Positions 1-5,440 of a stretch of DNA of 5,644 nt are shown here, piece by piece. The notes beneath the pieces were generated by a model. It had not been told where the DNA came from. It made no database searches and saw only the letters and a program-made list of their open reading frames with translations. The stretch's first letter is position 1. Each line of letters opens with the position of its first letter. The stretch spans positions 1 to 5,644 of the forward strand of contig RFHZ01000494.1 in the NCBI GenBank assembly GCA_003696125.1, given 5' to 3'. Position numbers and translations under genes: made by a program. Source of the DNA: Nitrospinota bacterium. GTDB taxonomy: Bacteria > Tectomicrobia > Entotheonellia > J063.

Positions 1-194
1 CCAGACATGGCAGGAGAGGCAGAGGTAATAGAACTGGTACTCTACGCTGACACTGATCCCTGTCCCTAAGGTCACCCCATTGATGCGAACAGTCTCCTTC
101 AGGTGATAGAGGTATAAACCCCACCCTTCCCCCAGAGAGAGGAAAGGGAGAAGAGGAGGGCTACGAATAGCAGAAGACCTGTCTTCCAAAGCAT
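1..194 (-). CDS. N-terminal part of an exported c-type cytochrome, cut by the window edge and apparently frameshifted
   Basis: The ATG at 194-192 has an AGGAG Shine-Dalgarno (203-207) eight bases upstream and opens a textbook signal peptide (MLWKTGLLLFVALLFSLSSLW). This frame stops at TGA 101-99 after 31 codons. The next frame is then open to the window edge and reads HLKETVRINGVTLGTG, ISVSVEYQFYYLCLSCHVW, giving a heme-binding CLSCH at the edge. One extra base between about codon 20 and codon 31 would join the two halves; the C5 run at 129-133 (G5 on the coding strand) is a candidate spot. Upstream in the second frame only a GTG (208-206) is available, and it gives no usable export signal, which a c-type cytochrome needs. 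It follows the decaheme gene by 36 bases and is probably the last visible member of the same operon. The missing base may be a sequencing error, a real inactivating mutation or recoding. Family beyond multiheme cytochrome is not recognisable. Confidence 0.6.
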
Positions 195-202
195 ATCCCT
201 GA

Positions 203-207
203 CTCCT
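203..207 (-). promoter_or_regulatory. Ribosome binding site of the leftmost cytochrome gene
   Basis: AGGAG on the minus strand, eight bases before the ATG at 194. It supports that ATG and its signal peptide as the true start, and so supports the view that the downstream cytochrome frame is reached through a frameshift rather than from the GTG at 208-206. Confidence 0.6.
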
Positions 208-230
208 CACCCCGGTGACTGCCCTCTTCC

Positions 231-1616
231 TTACTTCCACCGGTAGCTCTTCGGGTTGTGGTCCTTGCCATGACACTTCAGGGTGCAGGCCCCTCCATCG
301 CTCCGGTGCTCGTACCGGATCTGTCCACCAGATGAGCTGACAACGGCCGTGTTAAAGACGATCAGGTGGGCACTGGTGGTTCCGTGAATGTTATAGTGAC
401 AGGTTTTACACGAGGTTTGGGCGTCTTTTACCGTATGCACATAGTGGAAGTTCTTGGACCCACTGCTGGTTCCATCCCGGAAATGGGTGTAGGTGCTGTT
501 TGAAGCCCGGGTGTCGGTCAGGTACTGGGTGGAGACGTGACAGTCAAAGCAGACATCGGTAGAGGGAGGGGAAGAGTTATCACCGGTAAAATAGGCCTTT
601 TTCAGGATGGGAGCGTAGATCGACCCGTGGGGACCCCGCACCCCTGTATTGTCACTGGTATGACAGTCCGTGCAGTACACCTGGCTTGTCGCCGTCAGCG
701 GGGCCACCAGGGTCCGGGAATCGATATCGGTGTTCTTCCCCACCGCTTCGACCGGATGAAACGAGCCGTTCGCCGGATCAAACTCGGCCGCCTTGTCCGT
801 GGTTCCGGCCGGGAGCGTGGTCCAGCTCGAGTGACACTTGTAGCAGATCTCGTACTCCTTTACCGCCGTGGTATCCGCCGGGCCGGTATAGGTCAGGGTG
901 CGTCCCAGTCCTACCACGATGCGGCTCACCCCTTTAAGGCGGCTGCTGGCATCCGGAGGCGAAGGCGAGTCGGTCTTGGCCCAATGGGGATTATGGCAAT
1001 CCACACATTCGGCATGCCGGTTGGCCGTACCGAACTTGCTGCTGTCCCCTCCCTCATCAGCGGCATGCCGGCCAGAATAGGTGGTTACCGGATGGCTGGA
1101 CACCTTGCCGATCTCGGTGTACACGTCGCTCGCCGGGCTCCCATCGTGGCACTCCTTACACAGATTCTCCTCCCGTCGCCACACCATATGCGGTACCAGG
1201 CCGGTGCCGTCTTTGTACCCGTGAGGATTGTGGCAGTTGACACACTCTCCCCAATCACCGGCCTGGCGGGCCGGGGGAGGAGAAGGCCATACCATCGAGG
1301 CGCTGGTGGCATGCGTGGAGAGGTCATAGACTGCCTGTCCCTGGTAGATCTGTAGAGCCCCTGCCCCGTTGTGACAGCTATAGCAGAGAGCATTGGTATG
1401 ATCGGCAAAGGGGAAAAAGGGGTAACCGGAATGGGGCAGGTGACACTGATTACAGTCCCCACGAGGCAAAGACACATCTCGCTGCACCCCGCTGAGCGGG
1501 TCACCATGTTTCGTCAGGGTATACACCCCTCCATAAGCGAGGAGGAGGGCAGGGAAGAGGGCAAGGGTAAAACAGATACCTAGAGTCATGCGCACGCAGC
1601 GTTGAGCCTGCTTCAC
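231..1616 (-). CDS. Exported decaheme c-type cytochrome of the paired-CXXCH type
   Basis: A 461-residue protein with a signal peptide (about residues 1-28, hydrophobic run TLGICFTLALFPALLLA) and ten heme sites. Nine are CxxCH, with first cysteines at 55, 78, 125, 153, 204, 258, 315, 356 and 403; the tenth is CTLKCH at 444-449, a CX3CH variant. The sites fall into five pairs spaced 23 to 54 residues apart, as in doubled-CXXCH domain proteins, and several are followed by a second histidine (CHLPH, CHNPHG, CHNPHW) suited to bis-His ligation. No catalytic site is evident, so electron transfer is the likely role, in the periplasm or outside the cell. The start is GTG, with GGGAGGA four bases upstream and directly after the stop of the propeller gene, so the two are co-transcribed. 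It is not a close relative of the OmcS-like cytochromes upstream: the heme order and length differ. The specific partner is unknown. Confidence 0.93.
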   Translation of the reverse strand: MKQAQRCVRMTLGICFTLALFPALLLAYGGVYTLTKHGDPLSGVQRDVSLPRGDCNQCHLPHSGYPFFPFADHTNALCYSCHNGAGALQIYQGQAVYDLSTHATSASMVWPSPPPARQAGDWGECVNCHNPHGYKDGTGLVPHMVWRREENLCKECHDGSPASDVYTEIGKVSSHPVTTYSGRHAADEGGDSSKFGTANRHAECVDCHNPHWAKTDSPSPPDASSRLKGVSRIVVGLGRTLTYTGPADTTAVKEYEICYKCHSSWTTLPAGTTDKAAEFDPANGSFHPVEAVGKNTDIDSRTLVAPLTATSQVYCTDCHTSDNTGVRGPHGSIYAPILKKAYFTGDNSSPPSTDVCFDCHVSTQYLTDTRASNSTYTHFRDGTSSGSKNFHYVHTVKDAQTSCKTCHYNIHGTTSAHLIVFNTAVVSSSGGQIRYEHRSDGGACTLKCHGKDHNPKSYRWK

Positions 1617-1620
1617 TTTT

Positions 1621-1627
1621 TCCTCCC
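1621..1627 (-). promoter_or_regulatory. Strong Shine-Dalgarno of the decaheme gene
   Basis: GGGAGGA lies between the TAA of the propeller gene (1630-1628) and the GTG start at 1616, with a four-base A spacer. The whole intergenic region is 11 bases, so the two genes share a transcript and the GTG start is well supported. Confidence 0.75.
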
Positions 1628-3043
1628 TTAGCGGACTATGGCCATGGCATAAGGGCGTTTCCCTACCGGAATGGTTGCCTTGACCTGACGCGAGGCGGTA
1701 TCGATGACCGTGACACTATCCGACCCCTGATTCACCACGTAAAGCTTTCCCCGGTCCGGGTCCAGAGCCAGGTAATGGGGAGCCTTTCCCACCGTTACCG
1801 CATCGATTTCGCTGTTCAGAACGGTATCAAACACGGAGACGCGCTGTAGATGGCTTTGGGCCAGGAATACCCTCCCCTTTACCTCATCGGGCAGTACCGC
1901 TGCGGCTGGACCGGCATTGAGCATCTGGGTGACGCGCAGCAGAGGCAGGGAGAGCAGGGCAAGCTGGGGAGAACCCAGGTGAGAGACAAAGGCCTGCGTT
2001 CCGGCCAGATCGATAGCCACATCGGAGGGACGGAAATCGACGGCAATCGTGGCCATGACCTGGTTACGAAAGGTATCGATGACCGAGATCGTATTCGAAG
2101 CGCTGTTGACCACCAGGAGCCTGTCTCCCTGCGGAGTTATGGCCACCGCTACCGGTCTCTGGCCTACCGGGATGGTCTGGATGAGCTGGAAACTCGTTGC
2201 GCTGACGACCGAAACCGTATTTAAAGCCGTATTCACCACATAGAGGGTCTGTCCATCCGGCGTGATGGCCAGGTCAGAAGGATTTCCCCCCAGCTCCAGG
2301 TTTATGGTGTGCAGGACCCGGCTGGTGTTGACGTCGAGCACGGTCAGGGTATGGGAAGCGGCGTTTACGACAAAGGCTCTGGAGGAGTCCGGAGCAACCA
2401 CAATCCCCCGCGGTTTTTCCCCTACGGCCAGCACAGAGATGACCTGGTCGGTGGCGCGATCGATTACCGAGACGGTATCCGAGCCCTCATTGCTCACATA
2501 GGCCAGGACTCCACGGGGAGCATGGGACTTGCCTGCGAAGAGAAAGGCAGGATGAAAGATGGTTTCCCGCTCGATACTCCCCTCTACTTCCCAGGTCATG
2601 AAGAGCGGGGTCACCTCTCCAGGACGGATGGTGAAAGTGGTGTTGAAGCGAAAAGCCTCCTTGGGGAGAGCAAGATCGATCGTCTTCCCCTCCTGGGAGA
2701 GCTGGGCTTTCCGGATGCGGGCAAGAAGAGCGGTGTACCTCCCCTCTGGGAGGAAGGTTTCTGCCAGGAGGAGTTGTCCTCCTACAATCTCCAGGGAGTG
2801 GAGGCGGAGAGGGTGGGACAGCAGGGAAAAGCGGGCACCATCTTCCCGCTCTACGTCTAGAGAGGCCAGTTCTACCGTGATAGCAAAAGGGGTCTTGCTG
2901 GGGCCGTTCAGATAGAGGAGAAAGCGCCCTTCTCCTGCTCTCTTCTCCGGAGGGGGGAAGGGAGGAAAGGCACTGCAGGCGACCAGGCCCAGTGCGAGCA
3001 GGATACCCAGAAAGCGTAGAGTGTATCGCCACCTCTTTTGCAC
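1628..3043 (-). CDS. Outer-membrane lipoprotein: DUF4382-like N-terminal domain plus seven-bladed YVTN/YncE-type beta-propeller
   Basis: Counted from the GTG at 3043 it has 471 residues. A lipoprotein signal ends in LVAC with Cys23, the only cysteine in the protein; serine follows, which favours sorting to the outer membrane. Residues about 37-170 form a beta-rich domain whose pattern (VELASLDVE, then LPEGRYTALLARI, then an FNTTFTIRPGE strand) resembles DUF4382; this is a fold-level impression. Residues 178-471 hold seven repeats of about 42 residues with the YVTN signature (YVVN, NTVSVID, ATIPVGKRP, DVAITPDG). Blades 5 and 6 are degenerate. It binds no heme. Such propellers act as protein-binding platforms; lying between nanowire-type and decaheme cytochrome genes, it may anchor or assemble cytochromes at the cell surface (inference). 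A GTG nine bases further upstream (3052) is possible but has no spaced ribosome site. Confidence 0.9.
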   Translation of the reverse strand: MQKRWRYTLRFLGILLALGLVACSAFPPFPPPEKRAGEGRFLLYLNGPSKTPFAITVELASLDVEREDGARFSLLSHPLRLHSLEIVGGQLLLAETFLPEGRYTALLARIRKAQLSQEGKTIDLALPKEAFRFNTTFTIRPGEVTPLFMTWEVEGSIERETIFHPAFLFAGKSHAPRGVLAYVSNEGSDTVSVIDRATDQVISVLAVGEKPRGIVVAPDSSRAFVVNAASHTLTVLDVNTSRVLHTINLELGGNPSDLAITPDGQTLYVVNTALNTVSVVSATSFQLIQTIPVGQRPVAVAITPQGDRLLVVNSASNTISVIDTFRNQVMATIAVDFRPSDVAIDLAGTQAFVSHLGSPQLALLSLPLLRVTQMLNAGPAAAVLPDEVKGRVFLAQSHLQRVSVFDTVLNSEIDAVTVGKAPHYLALDPDRGKLYVVNQGSDSVTVIDTASRQVKATIPVGKRPYAMAIVR

Positions 3044-3048
3044 CGTCG

Positions 3049-3056
3049 TCACCTCT
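3049..3056 (-). promoter_or_regulatory. Ribosome binding site that favours the GTG at 3043 over the one at 3052
   Basis: AGAGGTGA on the minus strand overlaps the upstream GTG (3052-3050), so it cannot serve that codon. It stands five bases before the GTG at 3043-3041, which makes the shorter form, starting with Gln-Lys-Arg after Met, the better choice. The lipoprotein signal is intact either way. Confidence 0.6.
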
Positions 3057-3070
3057 AACCGGATGCCTCG

Positions 3071-4102
3071 TCATTGATAATGGCACTGCTGGCACGTCTG
3101 CAGCATAGACGTGCCATCCTCCAGGGTGGCCGTGGTCTCGTCGTCAAAGATTAACCCCTTGCGATTCGGAGAGCCGTGTGCCTTATGACACGAACCACAG
3201 AAGACCTCGTTGTCGCTGGTACCGGCCGTGCCCGGGATGGTTCCGCTCGGTGAGACCACCGGGACCCGGGAAGCCAGGGCCGAAAACCAGTGTGACGGGT
3301 CGATATGCTGATTCGCCACCCCTTCCGCCATGGTCACATCGCGTGTCGGATGCCTGAGCCAGGGGGTGGTCCCGGTATCGCCGCTTGCCGACCCCCCCAT
3401 GTTGGCAGCTCCACCCGCACCGTGGAAATTCCCATGACAGCCGGAGCACCATTCAGAGAGCCCGAAGTCGGTCGAGCTGACCTGAGTCTGGCGGTATCTG
3501 ATGTTGCTGGCCGCGTAGTGGGTGGCCATCGGTGTATCGGCGAGTTGTTGAATGGCATAGGTACCGCTGTACGTGGTTCCGGTCATATAGGTCACATACT
3601 TCCCAGACCCGGTTCCCGGGTTGGGTACCAGGTTCCGGTAGTAAGCATTCCCATGCGGGTCGTGGCAGTGCTGGCACTGGAGGCCCGGATTACTCCAGGT
3701 CCCGCCCGGAGGAGCTGCCGTAGAACCCAGGGTATGCCCTGTCCCCTCCACCCCATCCCCCTGCACATTCAGTTGCCCGGCCGCCCGGACATAGCTGTTC
3801 GTGTTGGTTCCTCGCACATCCGGCGTATCGGTTCTCCCATCGTGACAGGAGAGGCAGATCTGGCTTTGGGTATTCTTAAGCAGATAGGGGAAAGGACCAC
3901 CCGGGGCCAGGAAGGGGTCAGGGCCAGGTCCTCCCCCGTACAGATGGGTTTCGCTATAATGGATAACATGACAGTCAGAGCAGAGGAGGGTGTTGGCGTA
4001 GTGGAAATCCCCGGCACCAGCGGAGAATATACTCCAGCCGAGGAGAAAGCCGGAGAAGATCAGAGTCCGAATACCTGAATACGCTCTTCCATAGGGTAAC
4101 AT
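3071..4102 (-). CDS. OmcS-like hexaheme c-type cytochrome (putative extracellular nanowire subunit)
   Basis: From the ATG at 4102 the product has 343 residues, with a signal peptide (hydrophobic LIFSGFLLGWSIFS) likely cut near AGAG/DFHY. Six CxxCH sites have first cysteines at 41, 83, 143, 219, 302 and 337. Order and surroundings follow Geobacter OmcS: FH seven residues before the first heme cysteine, CxxCHxxH at heme 1, a GH motif before CHDPHG, then SEWCxxCH with a nearby FH, LRHP, CHKAHGS and a C-terminal CxxCH. This points to secretion and to stacking of bis-His hemes in a filament that carries electrons outside the cell; polymerisation itself is inferred. OmcS is somewhat longer (about 430 residues). 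The frame stays open to a TTG at 4135, but that would put a charged stretch (RERGKG) ahead of the signal peptide, so ATG is preferred although its Shine-Dalgarno (AAGGG at 4116-4120) is distant. The lipoprotein gene follows closely. Confidence 0.9.
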   Translation of the reverse strand: MLPYGRAYSGIRTLIFSGFLLGWSIFSAGAGDFHYANTLLCSDCHVIHYSETHLYGGGPGPDPFLAPGGPFPYLLKNTQSQICLSCHDGRTDTPDVRGTNTNSYVRAAGQLNVQGDGVEGTGHTLGSTAAPPGGTWSNPGLQCQHCHDPHGNAYYRNLVPNPGTGSGKYVTYMTGTTYSGTYAIQQLADTPMATHYAASNIRYRQTQVSSTDFGLSEWCSGCHGNFHGAGGAANMGGSASGDTGTTPWLRHPTRDVTMAEGVANQHIDPSHWFSALASRVPVVSPSGTIPGTAGTSDNEVFCGSCHKAHGSPNRKGLIFDDETTATLEDGTSMLQTCQQCHYQ

Positions 4103-4178
4103 GTGGGTTACAACACCCTTCCCTCTCTCTCGCAACGCCTCTATGGTCCCGCATACACCCGATGGTTCCTACAAGGAT

Positions 4179-4184
4179 ATTATA
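4179..4184 (-). promoter_or_regulatory. Candidate -10 box of an internal promoter
   Basis: Perfect TATAAT on the minus strand inside an AT-rich patch, about 77 bases upstream of the ATG at 4102. No good -35 stands at 16-18 bases; the nearest match, CTGACA at 4197-4202, leaves only a 12-base spacer. If active it may depend on an activator that binds upstream, for instance near the palindrome at 4215-4227. The expected transcript start is near 4171-4173. Confidence 0.35.
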
Positions 4185-4214
4185 CTCAATATTTCCTGTC
4201 AGGGACGGGGTGGA

Positions 4215-4227
4215 CTGGCCATGCCAG
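4215..4227. promoter_or_regulatory. Short palindrome, possible operator half-sites
   Basis: CTGGC-CAT-GCCAG is a perfect inverted repeat with 5-bp arms and a 3-base centre, about 31 bases upstream of the TATAAT box. The position suits an activator site, but arms this short arise often by chance in GC-rich DNA, and no regulator family is recognised from it. Confidence 0.2.
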
Positions 4228-4280
4228 GCTTCCCCGGCAAAGAAGAAGCCAGGACAGGGAATCTTGGTGTGGGCAACACC

Positions 4281-5321
4281 TTACTTGTTGTGGCACTGCT
4301 GGCAGCCGGCCTTATGGGTGTCACCGGCGCCGATGGAATACTCCCAGCGCAGGCCAAAGGCGTTTCCCGATCCGTGGGCCTTATGACAGGAGAGGCAGAA
4401 GACCTCGTTGTTGGCGGCAACGGTACGCGCTTCGGTAAAGTTCGTTGCTCCCTGCACCAGGAAGGGGAGCCGGCCGATGCTGAATCCGTTGGTGCCGTTG
4501 ACCCAGTTATTCGGATCGGTATTGGCGCCTGACCGGTTTATGGGGGCATACTTCCCGCTCTCGCTGTAGGTCCCCGGATGTTTCTTATGCGGGCTGGTCG
4601 TGGTCACGTAGAACACACTGGAGTGATGACAGGACGAACACATGTTGGTGACCTCTCGCCAGGTGTTATCCCCCGCAGCAGGAGCAGCGTACCCGACATG
4701 ATCTTGACTGTATTTGTTGATACCCGTGGTATCGGTAAAGGCGATGATGGGAGGCTCGCTGCCAGGAGCCGAGGCCCACTGGAGATTACGGTAGTTCCCG
4801 TTCCCATGCGGGTTATGGCAGTCGGTACAGGTCACCTGGGCCACCGGAAACTGGGCCGGAATATTGAAGTGACAGCGGGTACAGAGAGAACCCGGATTGG
4901 CCCCGAGATTGTGCCCGTTGTAAGTCGTCGTTTCAGGATCGGCCGGGAAAAAGCCAGCAGCACGCTTGTCTCCCAACCCGTTCACATCATCCTTCAAGAC
5001 ATCCGGCACCCCGACCTGGCCGTCGTGACAGGAGAGACACACCTGCAGGGCCGTTGCCTGCCGGAGCAGCTTCGAGTTGGGGGTGGTAGACCAGGGATAA
5101 GTCTCCGGTGGACCACCGGGAGGAGACGAGCTGTTTCCCCCGCTGTAGCTGTGCTGCTGGCTGGCATGCATGGCATGGCAGTCGGAGCAGACCAGGGTAG
5201 AGCCGTTGTGGTACGGAAGCGGAATGCTCGGCGGAGCGGCCCGGCAAATCCAGGGAAACCCACCCAGGAGCAGGGCCATGGTCAATCCCACCATCAGCCG
5301 TGCCACAGGCCAGAACCTCAC
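4281..5321 (-). CDS. OmcS-like heptaheme c-type cytochrome with one extra heme site
   Basis: A 346-residue exported protein with a signal peptide (VARLMVGLTMALLLGGFPWICRA, cut near residue 28). Seven CxxCH sites start at Cys 45, 95, 147, 165, 228, 309 and 340. It is a paralogue of the six-heme protein encoded downstream: both share YH/FH seven residues before heme 1, CSDCHxxH, CLSCHDG, a GH-LG motif, HGN-YRNL, the block NEVFC-SCHKAHGS and a C-terminal CQQCH. The extra site is CTRCH at 147-151, only 13 residues before the CTDCHNPHG motif, where the paralogue has a proline/glycine-rich loop. As in OmcS, a role as an extracellular electron-carrying, filament-forming cytochrome is likely; polymerisation is inferred. 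The start is GTG 5321 with an excellent GGGGAGGTGA six bases upstream. The next gene follows after 178 bases, so separate expression is possible. Confidence 0.92.
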   Translation of the reverse strand: MRFWPVARLMVGLTMALLLGGFPWICRAAPPSIPLPYHNGSTLVCSDCHAMHASQQHSYSGGNSSSPPGGPPETYPWSTTPNSKLLRQATALQVCLSCHDGQVGVPDVLKDDVNGLGDKRAAGFFPADPETTTYNGHNLGANPGSLCTRCHFNIPAQFPVAQVTCTDCHNPHGNGNYRNLQWASAPGSEPPIIAFTDTTGINKYSQDHVGYAAPAAGDNTWREVTNMCSSCHHSSVFYVTTTSPHKKHPGTYSESGKYAPINRSGANTDPNNWVNGTNGFSIGRLPFLVQGATNFTEARTVAANNEVFCLSCHKAHGSGNAFGLRWEYSIGAGDTHKAGCQQCHNK

Positions 5322-5327
5322 CTTCTT

Positions 5328-5337
5328 TCACCTCCCC
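5328..5337 (-). promoter_or_regulatory. Strong Shine-Dalgarno fixing the GTG start of the heptaheme gene
   Basis: GGGGAGGTGA on the minus strand, six bases before the GTG at 5321. It picks this in-frame GTG over the internal GTG and ATG codons of the signal peptide and suggests efficient translation. Confidence 0.75.
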
Positions 5338-5365
5338 TCTCTGTCCAGTCCACAGTGAATCCCCT

Positions 5366-5404
5366 GTTTCCCCTTCCTCTCCGCCGACGGGAGGAAGGGG
5401 AAAC
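5366..5404. repeat. Perfect 14-bp inverted repeat (hairpin) between the right-edge gene and the heptaheme gene
   Basis: The arms at 5366-5379 (GTTTCCCCTTCCTC) and 5391-5404 are exact reverse complements around an 11-base centre; a T-G and a C-G pair can extend the stem to 16 bp with a 7-base loop. It sits in the 119-base gap, 37 bases after the stop at 5441 and 44 bases before the next ribosome site. No U-run follows on either strand, so it is not a standard intrinsic terminator. It may stabilise or separate the mRNAs of the two cytochromes, cause partial termination, or be a dispersed repeat unit. Confidence 0.7.
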
Positions 5405-5440
5405 GTCCTGCCTGCTGGCTAGCACCAGTGAGAGGAGGGG

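Larger units (their letters stand above)
4103..4280 (-). other. 178-base leader between the two complete OmcS-like genes
   Basis: No coding frame with an export signal or heme motif is seen here. The stretch holds a TATAAT box (4179-4184), a short perfect palindrome with 5-bp arms (4215-4227), and an imperfect 9-bp stem (4224-4232 with 4245-4253, one mismatch). The 4171-4195 part is AT-rich against a GC-rich surrounding, as expected for a promoter. It is the longest gap in the cluster, so it is the most likely place for separate control of the downstream genes. Confidence 0.5.

Noticed and set aside
119-133. Programmed -1 frameshift site joining signal peptide and cytochrome in the leftmost gene
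   Set aside because: The G tracts do not form a proper X-XXY-YYZ slippery heptamer in the signal-peptide frame, so indel or sequence error is the simpler reading; kept only as a possibility in the findings.
537-1355. Long plus-strand open frame (272 codons) opposite the decaheme gene
   Set aside because: It is antisense to a gene with ten heme motifs and a signal peptide. Its product is rich in Arg/Gly with no recognisable domain, as expected of a GC-rich shadow frame.
3305-4078. Plus-strand open frame (257 codons) opposite the six-heme cytochrome
   Set aside because: Same reason: complementary to conserved CxxCH coding, with no domain or export signal in its own product.
4095-4110. Small inverted repeat GTAAC/GTTAC around the ATG at 4102 as a translation-control hairpin
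   Set aside because: Only five base pairs, too weak to claim control of the start codon.
4103-4135. N-terminal extension of the six-heme cytochrome to a TTG at 4135
   Set aside because: The extra residues (LRERGKGVVTH) are charged and precede an already complete signal peptide; the purine-rich sequence before TTG is too close to act as a ribosome site.
4224-4253. Imperfect inverted repeat (9-bp arms with one mismatch, 12-base loop) as a terminator of the seven-heme gene
   Set aside because: No U-run follows on the minus strand, the stem has an internal mismatch, and it overlaps the short palindrome; a terminator cannot be supported.
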